Source: an uncultured bacterium
Lineage (GTDB): Bacteria; Patescibacteriota; Microgenomatia; UBA1400; PJMF01
Direction: 5' to 3'
Assembly (NCBI GenBank): GCA_903959355.1
Contig: CAJBWJ010000032.1
Span: forward strand, 1 to 51,838
DNA: 51,838 nt
Positions within the stretch are counted from its first letter, which is position 1. Each line of letters begins with the position of its first letter. The position numbers and the translations under genes were made by a program. Shown here in pieces: positions 41,704 to 50,283 of this stretch. Below the pieces are notes generated by a model. That model had not been told where the DNA came from, made no database searches, and saw only the letters and a list, made by a program, of their open reading frames with translations.

Positions 41704-42447
41704 ATGTTTAATCCTCAAGAACTTATTTCTGGATTTTTAAAAGATCAAAACAAAGAACCAAAAAAAGATCAGCGCAAGCGTTCTCCGATTGTTTTAAGAA
41801 TAGAAATTGCTGTTATATTTGCCTTGGCTGGAAGCTTAATAAGTGGTTGTTCTGTTCTTGAAAATAGAGCCAAAGAGAGAATAGCGTCTGCAGGCGTACC
41901 TCCAGCAGTCGCCAATGATCCAGACCTAATCTGGCAAGCTTCAAATGGAGCAACTGATGAAGAGTTGCGAAGTTATGCTAACAGCTTATTGTTGGGAAGA
42001 GAAAGAGAGCTCAATCAGGCGATGGCGACGCAGCAGGCAGAGAAAGAAGCGGCTGCTTTTGCTACACCAACGGCTACGCAAGAACCAGAGATAAACGAAT
42101 TTAAGCCAAAGACTCAAATTAATTTTGAAAAAATAACCGACGGAGTTTATAGTTTTCAGACTGATTCAAATATTGAGATAACTGATCCAGGTTTTATTTT
42201 ATATATAAAGAATACTTTGAAGAAATTGGAAAATTTAGAAAATATCAGAGTTTTCATCTCTGTTATAGATGATGCTACTGGAGTGACTCAAATCGTTCTT
42301 GACTCGACAGCTTCTGACTATAAAGAAGCAAACGGACCGCTCTTTGCTTATGTAGGAGATAAAGTCTTCATTGCTGCCGACGGAGCAGCTTTAACCGAGT
42401 TACTAGATTCGCAGGGAATTAAACATAAAACTTTCGGATTACCATAA
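41704..42447 (+). CDS. Putative lipoprotein, unknown function
   Basis: 247 residues from ATG 41704. The frame is open from 41587, but that start would read through the terminator hairpin, and a TATAAT lies 6 bases before 41704. The N-terminus is cytoplasmic and basic (KKDQRKRSP), then a helix ending in ALAGSLISGCSV, a good lipobox with Cys near residue 51. The late position of the helix is unusual for a lipoprotein. An Ala/Gln/Glu-rich segment (about 85-125) and a final alpha-beta domain follow (IRVFISVIDDATGVTQIVLD ... LFAYVGDKVFIAADGAALTELL). I do not recognise the domain. Confidence 0.72.
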   Translation: MFNPQELISGFLKDQNKEPKKDQRKRSPIVLRIEIAVIFALAGSLISGCSVLENRAKERIASAGVPPAVANDPDLIWQASNGATDEELRSYANSLLLGRERELNQAMATQQAEKEAAAFATPTATQEPEINEFKPKTQINFEKITDGVYSFQTDSNIEITDPGFILYIKNTLKKLENLENIRVFISVIDDATGVTQIVLDSTASDYKEANGPLFAYVGDKVFIAADGAALTELLDSQGIKHKTFGLP

Positions 42448-42461
42448 ATTGGCTTTTAGAC

Positions 42462-42489
42462 TTGTTTTTTTGGCTTTTTTTGACATAAT
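42462..42489 (+). promoter_or_regulatory. Possible rho promoter
   Basis: TTGTTT (42462-42467), 16-base spacer, CATAAT (42484-42489). It would give a leader of about 85 bases containing a six-codon frame (MITVKQ, 42550-42570). Long leaders are known for rho autoregulation, but this is weak evidence. Confidence 0.3.
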
Positions 42490-42581
42490 AGTAGAGTATT
42501 TTGTTTTCCTAAATGCCTTTTTCCAGAATCCACTCAATTAAATATAAATATGATTACAGTAAAACAGTAATTTTTTAGAAC

Positions 42582-44036
42582 ATGAAAGGTTCAAAAATTT
42601 TTATGCCAGTTAATAAAACTAGCGCATTAGCAAATGATTTAGTCGGCGAACCAACCAAATCAGAAGTCAAAGTAGAAGCTCAAGTAGAAACTAAACCAGA
42701 TTTACAGCCAGAAGTTAAGGAAGTAGAGAAGGAAATAGAAAATGCTCCAATTGTTTCTATGAATTCTACTGATGCAAAATCTTCATCTTCAACCAAAGAA
42801 GAATCTATGCCAGAAATTCGTCAAGAATCTGTGCAGAGTAGTCAAAATAATTACGCTCCAAGAATCACTCGTCACAAAGTGATGCGTAGCAACTTTCAAG
42901 AAGCAGATGAGTCATCTGAAGTTATTGAAGGTATTCTAGACATGTCCAGAGATGGTCATGGTGTCTTGCGCGTTGGTTATTCAGAATCAGAGCGCGATGC
43001 TTATATTTCTACCTCACAGATTCGCCGCTTACAGTTACGTCCTGGTGATGTTGTCACTGGCCCAGCCAGAAAACCAAAAGATAATGAACGTTTTTGGGGT
43101 TTGCTAAAAATTGACAAAGTTAATGATATTCCAGTTGATGAATTCATGAGAAAAGATCGTGTCAAATTTAAATCTTTGACACCTGTTTATCCAGATAGTC
43201 AGCTAAAGATGGAAACTGGCAAAGAGCCTTTGTCGCTTCGTATTGTCGACATGATTGCTCCAATTGGCAAAGGTCAGCGTAGTTTAATTGTTTCACCTCC
43301 AAAAGCAGGTAAAACCACTTTACTCAAAGATATCGCCACTGGTGTGGCTGCTAATAATCCAGAGATTCACCTCATGGCAGTTCTAGTTGGTGAAAGACCA
43401 GAAGAGGTAACTGACATTCGTCGTCACATTGATCATTTAACTAAAGGTAGAGGAGAAGTGGCGGCTAGTAATTTTGATGAGCCAGCTACCGATCAATGTC
43501 GTGTAGCAGAATTAGCCCTAGAAAGAGCTAAAAGACTTGTAGAGGATGGCAAAGACGTCGTCATTTTACTCGATTCAATTACTCGTTTAGCTAGAGCATA
43601 CAACTTGGCCATGCCAACTTCCGGTCGTACTTTGTCTGGTGGTTTTGATCCAGCTGCTCTTTTCCCACCAAAGAAATTCTTCGGTGCTGCTAGAAATTTT
43701 GAAGTTCAAGGATCTTTAACCATTGTTGGTACTGCTTTAGTAGACACTGGTTCTAGAATGGATGATTTAGTTTATGAAGAGTTTAAGGGTACAGGCAATC
43801 AAGAAATTCATCTTGATAGAGGATTAGCTGAGAGACGTATCCATCCTTCGATAGATGTCCAGAAATCTGGTACTCGCCGTGATGATTTATTAATCGATCC
43901 AGTTACTTATCAAGCAATTATTACTTTGCATCGTATGCTCGATATGCTTGGCAAAGACGAGCGAACTATTACTTTGATTGAAAAATTAAAGAGAAGTGAC
44001 AGCAATAAAGATTTTTTAGCTTCACTTAAAGGTTAA
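42582..44036 (+). CDS. rho: Transcription termination factor Rho
   Basis: 484 residues. An acidic, Ser/Glu-rich extension of about 110 residues replaces the short N-terminus of E. coli Rho. The OB-fold RNA-binding domain follows (EGILDMSRDGHGVLRVG, AYISTSQIRRLQLRPGDVV), then the hexameric ATPase: Walker A SPPKAGKTTLLKDI (about 237), VLVGERPEEVTDI, VVILLDSITRLARAYN (Walker B) and the R-loop FFGAARN. The residues of the ATP site are intact. It terminates untranslated transcripts. A later Met is possible at 42603; no ribosome site clearly favours either. Confidence 0.96.
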   Translation: MKGSKIFMPVNKTSALANDLVGEPTKSEVKVEAQVETKPDLQPEVKEVEKEIENAPIVSMNSTDAKSSSSTKEESMPEIRQESVQSSQNNYAPRITRHKVMRSNFQEADESSEVIEGILDMSRDGHGVLRVGYSESERDAYISTSQIRRLQLRPGDVVTGPARKPKDNERFWGLLKIDKVNDIPVDEFMRKDRVKFKSLTPVYPDSQLKMETGKEPLSLRIVDMIAPIGKGQRSLIVSPPKAGKTTLLKDIATGVAANNPEIHLMAVLVGERPEEVTDIRRHIDHLTKGRGEVAASNFDEPATDQCRVAELALERAKRLVEDGKDVVILLDSITRLARAYNLAMPTSGRTLSGGFDPAALFPPKKFFGAARNFEVQGSLTIVGTALVDTGSRMDDLVYEEFKGTGNQEIHLDRGLAERRIHPSIDVQKSGTRRDDLLIDPVTYQAIITLHRMLDMLGKDERTITLIEKLKRSDSNKDFLASLKG

Positions 44037-44059
44037 AAAGATCAGCTGAAAGGTTGGAA

Positions 44060-45229
44060 GTGGCTTTATTTGAGAAGAGACCTGAATCTAGCAGAAAAAA
44101 GGGAAAGCTTTTAAGTCAATTAGCTTTGATTTTTACTGACCTGAGGGCTTTTGGCATTTTTGTCAGAACTTACGTTAAATATCGTCTATATAGTGTTTTT
44201 GCTTGGTTTGAAAGTTTCAAAGATAAGCTGGTGGATGTTCTTTATATGCAAAGAGGCAAGTACACAAAGCCTTTTTTGCATTTTGGAACCATTGGACTGA
44301 CATTTTTAATGGTAACTTTGGGCCCGAGTTTTTTATCTAAAACAGATGACAAAAATCAGCAAAAAGCCTTAGCCAGTCCGGTCCTTTCTACAGCTAAAGC
44401 AGCCTCGCCAGACTTCTATACTTCTCAGGCAGAAGAGGTTCGTCAGTATCGTGGTGGTGCAATTATTTCTCACATTGTCTCTGAAGGGGAAACTATTTCT
44501 AGTATTGCCAGCCGCTATGGACTTAGACCAAGCACCATTCTTTGGGAAAATAATTTAACTGACCAGTCCAAAATTAAACCAGGCCAAGAATTAAACATTT
44601 TGCCAGTTGATGGAGTTCGTCACAAAGTTACTCGTGGTGAAACTATCTATTCAATTGGTAAGAAATATGGCTTGGATGGTTCTCAAGTCCAGATGATTGT
44701 TGACTATCCTTTTAATGAATTTCTAAATGATGAAACTTTTGAATTAGTTGTAGGTCAATACTTAATGGTGCCAGAAGGTGAAAAGGCAGAGGTAAAATTG
44801 CCAGCTAATACTACTGGTAAAGCCAAGTATGGCAGCCTAACTCCTGATGCCGGAACAGTTTCTGCTCTTGGATCTTTCATTTGGCCAGCATCCGGTGGAA
44901 TTACTCAGGGTTATAGCTTCTTTCACAAGGCTTTTGATATTGCTAATCGTGCTGCCGGTCCAATTTTAGCTGCAGATGCTGGTATGGTAACTACTGCTGG
45001 CTGGCCAGATAGTTCTGGCTATGGCAACAGAGTAGTGATTGACCACGGCAATGGCTACATTACTCTTTATGGCCATATGTCTGTGATTCAGGTGGTATCA
45101 GGACAAAGAGTCAAAAGAGGAGATGTAATAGGTCAAATGGGCAATACTGGTCGTAGTACTGGTACTCATTTGCACTTTGAAATTCGTCAGGGCGGAGCTT
45201 TGCTCAACCCAGCAAGTTTTTTAAAATAG
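44060..45229 (+). CDS. LysM-M23 peptidoglycan endopeptidase
   Basis: 389 residues from GTG 44060, chosen because GAAAGG ends 6 bases upstream (a TTG at 44054 is also in frame). A basic N-terminus and a membrane helix near 74-92 precede two LysM domains (HIVSEGETISSIASRYGL and HKVTRGETIYSIGKKYGL), then an M23 domain with all zinc ligands: FHKAFDIA (H, D), YGHMS and HLHFEIR. It cuts peptide cross-links in peptidoglycan and binds the glycan through LysM. This is the intact counterpart of the degenerate LytM-like end of the 1283-residue protein. It lies 23 bases after rho and before obgE, so it may be cotranscribed. Confidence 0.92.
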   Translation: MALFEKRPESSRKKGKLLSQLALIFTDLRAFGIFVRTYVKYRLYSVFAWFESFKDKLVDVLYMQRGKYTKPFLHFGTIGLTFLMVTLGPSFLSKTDDKNQQKALASPVLSTAKAASPDFYTSQAEEVRQYRGGAIISHIVSEGETISSIASRYGLRPSTILWENNLTDQSKIKPGQELNILPVDGVRHKVTRGETIYSIGKKYGLDGSQVQMIVDYPFNEFLNDETFELVVGQYLMVPEGEKAEVKLPANTTGKAKYGSLTPDAGTVSALGSFIWPASGGITQGYSFFHKAFDIANRAAGPILAADAGMVTTAGWPDSSGYGNRVVIDHGNGYITLYGHMSVIQVVSGQRVKRGDVIGQMGNTGRSTGTHLHFEIRQGGALLNPASFLK

Positions 45230-45262
45230 AAATAAAACCTTTATTAATTAGAAAGTAAAAAT

Positions 45263-46426
45263 ATGATCGATTTAGTTAAATTAACTCTGGCAGCAGGCGA
45301 TGGAGGAAATGGTAAAGTTTCTTTCCGCCGCGAAAAATTTGTCACCAAGGGTGGTCCTGATGGTGGCGATGGTGGTAATGGTGGTTCGATTACCATTCGT
45401 TGTAAATCAGGTATGACCACCTTGAGAGACTATGCTGGAGTAAAGCTAGTCAAGGCTGGGGCCGGTAAAAACGGTGATCGCAAGAAAAAATTTGGTGAAA
45501 AAGGTGAAGACAAAGTTTTGGAAGTGCCAGTTGGCACTGTCGTTTATCTGCTTGGAGAAAATAAGATTGCCTTTAAAAAAAGAAATAATACTTTGCTTGG
45601 TGAAGAAGCTTTGCATGGTGGCAAGTATTATCTAGAAGAAGAAAATCAAGGCGTTCCATTTAGAGATTTCGACGATAAAATCAATTTATTGGAAGAGAAG
45701 CTTGAGCTTTTTGTTTTCAAAGAAGACGGTCAAGAGCTCTTGATCTGCGAAGGTGGCAAAGGTGGTAGAGGTAGTGTTCATTTCAAATCATCAGTCAAAA
45801 CTACTCCTCTGGAAGCAGAATATGGCGTATTTGGTGAGCAGAAACTATTACAATTCGAGCTCAAATTATTAGCTGATCTCGGTTTAGTCGGTTTTCCAAA
45901 TGCTGGCAAGAGTACTTTTCTTTCCAAAGTAACCAAGGCTAATCCAAAAATTGCTAACTATCCATTTACCACAATCGAACCAAATCTAGGCATCATGTAT
46001 CTTGGTCTTGGCCAAGGTAAGGACGAATTAGTCGTTGCAGATATTCCTGGTCTGATTGAGGGAGCGAGTAAAGGCAAGGGTTTGGGTTTAGACTTCTTGC
46101 GTCATATCGAAAACTGCAAGAGTTTAATGTTTATTCTTTATTTAGATGAAGAAATGATCTTTGACGAGAACGTTAGCGATGAGCAAAAAGCCGAAATGCT
46201 TTTCAAGCAATATGAGCAACTCAGAAAAGAATTAAGTGATTATGATCCAAAAATGCTCGAAAAACGCTCGATTGTGACTATCAATAAGATAGATCTATAC
46301 ACTGATGAACAGATGGATATCTTTAGATCATATTTTATAGCAAAAGATGTGAATGTGATGTTCTTTAGTATGTTTACCAATAAAGGTTTGGAAGAAGTTA
46401 AGAAAGCAATCGCTAAGACACTTTAG
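45263..46426 (+). CDS. obgE: GTPase Obg with an insert in the Obg fold
   Basis: 387 residues. The glycine-rich Obg fold opens with LAAGDGGNGKVSFRREKFVTKGGPDGGDGGNGG. The G domain has G1 GFPNAGKST, G3 DIPGLIEGA and G4 TINKIDLY. Between VPVGTVVY (about 94) and LLICEGGKGGRG (about 158) there are some 40-45 residues more than in E. coli Obg. There is no C-terminal OCT domain. Obg binds the 50S subunit in ribosome assembly and stress signalling. AGAAAG precedes the ATG. Its stop overlaps the convergent gene by 4 bases. Confidence 0.95.
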   Translation: MIDLVKLTLAAGDGGNGKVSFRREKFVTKGGPDGGDGGNGGSITIRCKSGMTTLRDYAGVKLVKAGAGKNGDRKKKFGEKGEDKVLEVPVGTVVYLLGENKIAFKKRNNTLLGEEALHGGKYYLEEENQGVPFRDFDDKINLLEEKLELFVFKEDGQELLICEGGKGGRGSVHFKSSVKTTPLEAEYGVFGEQKLLQFELKLLADLGLVGFPNAGKSTFLSKVTKANPKIANYPFTTIEPNLGIMYLGLGQGKDELVVADIPGLIEGASKGKGLGLDFLRHIENCKSLMFILYLDEEMIFDENVSDEQKAEMLFKQYEQLRKELSDYDPKMLEKRSIVTINKIDLYTDEQMDIFRSYFIAKDVNVMFFSMFTNKGLEEVKKAIAKTL

Positions 46427-48534
46427 TTTCCAACTAGTGTTTGATCAGAAGTAAGAGCACCATCTTGAATGGCGGTTTCAGCGTCCTGCTGGTTCAATAG
46501 GGTAGATAATCCAGAGTCAGAACTTATACTTGGAAGAGTGAATGCATTTGCTGAATCGCTAGCTTGTTTTGGTTTTGAAATGGTTGAATTGATTGAAGTA
46601 TCTTGTGGAGCGGATCCTTTAGCAGCATTAGATTTAGCAGCTTCAATTTGTGCATTAACTGCATTCAAATCCTTTTCAATTGTTTTATAGTTCTCAGAAT
46701 CTTTTTCTAATAAAGCCAAGGTTTTGGTTAGAGAAACTTGAGCTTCAGTCCACTGCTTATTGGCGATTAATGCTTGAGCTAGATAATAATGCGCAGTTTG
46801 AAGATCTGCTTTTCTTTCTACCGCCTGAGTAAAGAAAGTAATTGCATTTGGATAATCTTTGCTATTCATGAAAAGTTGTCCCATCGCTAGTCTTAATTCT
46901 GGGCTGTTAGGGTTATATGTGATTGCCTTAGCTAGAGCATTAAAAGCTTCTTGCTGAGCTTGATCAGTAGTACCCAATAATTGCATGTAGATCTGTGATA
47001 AAGCATACCAATTCTGGTAGTTCAAAGGGCCTAAAACGGTTGCGGCTTTAGCTTCAGTGATAGATTGGTTAACTAACTGCAAAACCTGCTCTTGTTCGGT
47101 TGTAGTAGCATCAGTTTTATTGGACATGGCAATAGCGATATTCAAATTAATGATAGCGTTATTACGTCTTATGAAGTCAAGCTTTGGTGCTAGAATTTTT
47201 GCCTGGTTGTAATTATTGTAAGCTTTAATAACATCATTATTATTAACATTGACGTTACTTTGGTAGAGTAAATTGTAAGCAACAAATGACTTGCCACTGA
47301 TATAAAGCATCGCGCCGAAGATAGTAATCAATGCTGCATTTGCACTAATTAGAAAGTAGTTTTTAATTTTAGCTAATTTAATTTGATCGTCGTTCAGTTC
47401 AGCATTATTTCCTAAATTAGCAGATGGATAAACATTGAAGCTGGTTTTTTTATATTGATCGCGATTGGAAGCAACGAAACAAGCCAAAGCAATAGCAAGC
47501 AAGGTAAACATAACTAAATTAATAGGGCTGAAGAATTGCCAAATTAATGTGCTGATGACAAATACCTTGAGAAAAACATGTTGATCGTCATTTTTACTGA
47601 CAGTGACGAAAGTTTTCCATAGGAAAAATAAATAAGTAAGTAGGCCAACTGCTCCAAGACTAACAACAAGAGTGAGCGGAAAATTGAAAGCTGAATCAAA
47701 AGTAGTTTGCCAAATATCCAACCCATTAATCCAAACAGGCTTGAGAATATTGAAAGCATTTCCATAGGAATCTGGACCATAGCCGAAGATCGCGTTTTTA
47801 GTTAGGATCAAACTATCTTTGGCGATAGTGGCACTGGCAGTTAAAGAAAGATTTTTGAAATAGGCTTGGCCGCCTGGCAGAACTGCCCAGATATTTATAC
47901 CTAAAGCAATTGCAGCTAATACAGTAACGATTTTATTTAAAAAAGAATTTTTCCAAGATTTTTGATCGAAAACATTGCTAAGTAAAACCACTGATAAGAG
48001 CTGTATGGTTACAAAAGAAAAACCAGTCAAGGTGAAGGACAAGTCGTTGGTTAGTTTCCAAATACTGATTTTATTGATGAAAGAGGATAGTCCGATGCCG
48101 AAAAATTGCAAAATAGATAAGACACTTAATAAAAGAGTAGCAATGTTGATTATTAGAGAAAATTGTTTGTTTAGATTATTTTTATTTAAAATAGATGGGG
48201 CGACAAGGATAATAATAGCAAAACTTAAGTAAATTCCTCCAACACCCAAGAATTGTCCGTTTGGATATTGATGGCCAATCAAACTTGAGATAATTACCAA
48301 AACAGTAAAGATGAGTAGCGGTACGGTGAATGGAGTTACAACAAACTGCCATTTTTTCTTTTGCAAGCTTTGAATGATAAATGCAAAACCACTTGCAAAT
48401 GCAATCAAAAAAGCTAGAGCTAATTTACTGTTGTAAAAAGGATTGATTAAGTATGGAAAAAAGAAAGTTGGTAATAAAAAAGCTATTAACAATAGAAACC
48501 AGGTGAACAGAGTACTCAATTTATTTTCCTTCAT
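46423..48534 (-). CDS. O-antigen-ligase-like membrane protein with TPR tail
   Basis: 703 residues. About 11 to 12 membrane helices fill residues 8-420 (TWFLLLIAFLLPTFFFPYL and on), with an outside loop rich in hydrophilic residues, as in Wzy/O-antigen ligase proteins. The soluble C-terminus holds TPR units (about 440-630), for example NSPELRLAMGQLFMNSKDYPNAITFFTQAVE. Such fusions are common in Patescibacteria near pilin or glycosylation genes and may transfer or polymerise glycans, possibly onto pilins (PglL/PilO-like). The last 75 residues are low complexity and contain DSANAFTL, a motif repeated in the 974-residue protein. The gene diverges from the pilin cluster by only 27 bases. Confidence 0.82.
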   Translation of the reverse strand: MKENKLSTLFTWFLLLIAFLLPTFFFPYLINPFYNSKLALAFLIAFASGFAFIIQSLQKKKWQFVVTPFTVPLLIFTVLVIISSLIGHQYPNGQFLGVGGIYLSFAIIILVAPSILNKNNLNKQFSLIINIATLLLSVLSILQFFGIGLSSFINKISIWKLTNDLSFTLTGFSFVTIQLLSVVLLSNVFDQKSWKNSFLNKIVTVLAAIALGINIWAVLPGGQAYFKNLSLTASATIAKDSLILTKNAIFGYGPDSYGNAFNILKPVWINGLDIWQTTFDSAFNFPLTLVVSLGAVGLLTYLFFLWKTFVTVSKNDDQHVFLKVFVISTLIWQFFSPINLVMFTLLAIALACFVASNRDQYKKTSFNVYPSANLGNNAELNDDQIKLAKIKNYFLISANAALITIFGAMLYISGKSFVAYNLLYQSNVNVNNNDVIKAYNNYNQAKILAPKLDFIRRNNAIINLNIAIAMSNKTDATTTEQEQVLQLVNQSITEAKAATVLGPLNYQNWYALSQIYMQLLGTTDQAQQEAFNALAKAITYNPNSPELRLAMGQLFMNSKDYPNAITFFTQAVERKADLQTAHYYLAQALIANKQWTEAQVSLTKTLALLEKDSENYKTIEKDLNAVNAQIEAAKSNAAKGSAPQDTSINSTISKPKQASDSANAFTLPSISSDSGLSTLLNQQDAETAIQDGALTSDQTLVGN

Positions 48535-48561
48535 CGTATGTTAAGATTAAACTATAAAAAG

Positions 48562-49242
48562 ATGAAAAACAAGCCTTCAAATCATCGACAAAAAGGCCTC
48601 ACCTTGATAGAAATTCTCATCGTTGTGGCCATTCTTTTGCTCCTTTTAGTTGCACTTTTTAGGCTGTTTGGCAGCGGAACAAATCGTGCGAGAGATGCGC
48701 AGCGCAAGACAGATTTGAAAAACATTAAATTGGCTTTTGAAGACTACTACAACGACAATCAAAGCTATCCGCCAGTAGAGACTTTATCAGACTGCGGTGG
48801 TGATTCATTGAAACCATATTTGAAAACAGTACCTTGTGACCCAAGTACAGGAGAACCATATCTTTACCTTCCAGCCTTTGGAAATTATAGCTATAGAGTG
48901 CTTAGTATATTGGAAGATTCATCTGATCCAATTATAGAAAAATTAGGTTGTATTGGTGGTTGTGGAGGTATTCCAGAAGGTAATTCTAAATATGCAGACC
49001 GAGAAAAATATGTTTATGCAATTGCAGAAGGGGAACCTCTTGCTCCTGGAGTGACTGCTGCTCCTACAGCTGAGCCTGGGTATTGTGAGACTCATGCCTG
49101 CTACTGTTGTTCTAATTCTGCGTATACAACTTCTCAAGATTGTAATGTTTGGGCAGCTAGTGGCGGTAATAATTGTGACATGGGACCATATTTATTAATT
49201 CCTGATTGTTACGACAATACACCTTGTGTCAGTGATTTTTAA
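48562..49242 (+). CDS. Type IV prepilin-like protein with Cys-rich tail
   Basis: 226 residues from ATG 48562. A short basic leader ends in KG, then LTLIEILIVVAILLLLLVAL, the N-methylated pilin helix; Glu at position 5 is present. GspG-like segments follow (RARDAQRKTDLKNIKLAFEDYYND). A Pro/Ala linker (about 165-180) precedes a tail with about nine Cys. An upstream in-frame ATG at 48538 would make an overlong leader. It is the first of three pilin genes in a row; the Cys-rich tail is unique to this one. Confidence 0.87.
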   Translation: MKNKPSNHRQKGLTLIEILIVVAILLLLLVALFRLFGSGTNRARDAQRKTDLKNIKLAFEDYYNDNQSYPPVETLSDCGGDSLKPYLKTVPCDPSTGEPYLYLPAFGNYSYRVLSILEDSSDPIIEKLGCIGGCGGIPEGNSKYADREKYVYAIAEGEPLAPGVTAAPTAEPGYCETHACYCCSNSAYTTSQDCNVWAASGGNNCDMGPYLLIPDCYDNTPCVSDF

Positions 49243-49258
49243 ATATAAACTTAAAGTT

Positions 49259-49819
49259 ATGAGGATAAAATCAAACCAAAAAGCTTTTACTTTGCTCGAA
49301 CTTCTTGTAGTGATGGCAATTATGGCAATTTTAACTGTCATCGGCATTCGTGCTTTTGGCACTGTCCAGCAGAAATCCAGAGACAGTCATCGTAAACAGG
49401 GCATGCAGAGCATTAATAAGGCTTTAGAGCTTTATTACAATGACTATAAGCGTTATCCATATTCTTCTTTAGATGGAAAAATTGAAGGTTGTGGAGCAGG
49501 TGCTCTTCAAGCTTGTTCTTGGGGAGATGTCTGGCAAAATACCAGCAATCAAACTTTATATATGAGTGAGTTACCAGTTGATTTGGGAGGTAATCAATAT
49601 TTTTATATAGCAGATAGTCAGGGTAGAAGCTTTAGTCTTTTTACTTACTTAGAAAATACTGAAGACAGTAATGTGGTTAGGGATACTGATGATAACCCGG
49701 CTTATTATAGTGGTACTTCTTGTCGCATCTCGAACGGATCTTTGCTAACAGATAGCTGTAATTATGTAGTAATGAGTTCAAATACAATCACCACTCCAGC
49801 AGTGGTAAGTGGCAACTAA
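49259..49819 (+). CDS. Type IV prepilin-like protein
   Basis: 186 residues from ATG 49259. The leader MRIKSNQKA is followed by FTLLELLVVMAIMAILTVIG with the Glu5 equivalent; the residue before F is Ala rather than Gly, which prepilin peptidases accept less often. The next part, RDSHRKQGMQSINKALELYYNDYKRYP, is GspG-like, and two Cys pairs are visible. The frame opens earlier at 49226, inside the previous gene. TATAAA stands 9 bases ahead. A stretch of 29 bases in its 5' end is identical to one in the next gene. Confidence 0.85.
   Translation: MRIKSNQKAFTLLELLVVMAIMAILTVIGIRAFGTVQQKSRDSHRKQGMQSINKALELYYNDYKRYPYSSLDGKIEGCGAGALQACSWGDVWQNTSNQTLYMSELPVDLGGNQYFYIADSQGRSFSLFTYLENTEDSNVVRDTDDNPAYYSGTSCRISNGSLLTDSCNYVVMSSNTITTPAVVSGN
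49283..49311 (+). repeat. 29-base direct repeat in pilin leaders, copy 1
   Basis: Identical to 49834-49862. It encodes the AFTLLELLVV part of the pilin helix. Identity includes third codon positions, so it reflects recent duplication or gene conversion. Confidence 0.9.
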
Positions 49820-49821
49820 TT

Positions 49822-50283
49822 ATGAAAAAAAACGCTTTTACTTTGCTCGAACTTCTTGTAGTAATTTCTATCTTAGGTATTTTGGTGGCCGTGATTTTAC
49901 CAAATTTGGTTGGTGTTCGTGCTCGTGCTCGCGATAGTGCTTTGAAAAATGACATACGTCAGCTCAAGACTGCTTTGCGCATGTATTACAACGACAATCA
50001 AAAATATCCTCCAAGTGATGGTAGTGGTAATATTATTGGCTGTGGAGCTACTGGCGCTTCAGTTTGCCCAAATAATGATGGAAGCTTTGGCATAGGCACT
50101 CTTTTATATATGAAGGAAATGCCAACTAGTGAAGAGTATAGCTACAGCTCAGTTTCAGATGGAGACGATTTTTTGCTTTCAACCTTACTAGAAAATGCTT
50201 CAGACTCTGATATTGAAGATAGCATTGCCCATTGCTTAGTAGAAACTCCAATCGCTTCAAACTATTATGTTTGCGCTGATTAG
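49822..50283 (+). CDS. Type IV prepilin-like protein, short
   Basis: 153 residues. MKKNA is a very short leader before FTLLELLVVISILGILVAVILP with Glu5. RARARDSALKNDIRQLKTALRMYYNDNQKYPP follows, as in GspG pseudopilins. GCGATGASVCPNNDG resembles a part of the previous protein, so the two are paralogues. It begins 2 bases after the preceding stop. Its stop TAG overlaps the convergent stop codon of the glycine-rich gene. Confidence 0.87.
   Translation: MKKNAFTLLELLVVISILGILVAVILPNLVGVRARARDSALKNDIRQLKTALRMYYNDNQKYPPSDGSGNIIGCGATGASVCPNNDGSFGIGTLLYMKEMPTSEEYSYSSVSDGDDFLLSTLLENASDSDIEDSIAHCLVETPIASNYYVCAD
49834..49862 (+). repeat. 29-base direct repeat in pilin leaders, copy 2
   Basis: Identical to 49283-49311. 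Confidence 0.9.

Noticed and set aside
44054..44059. TTG start of the LysM-M23 gene
   Set aside because: GAAAGG would be adjacent to it; spacing fits GTG 44060 better.
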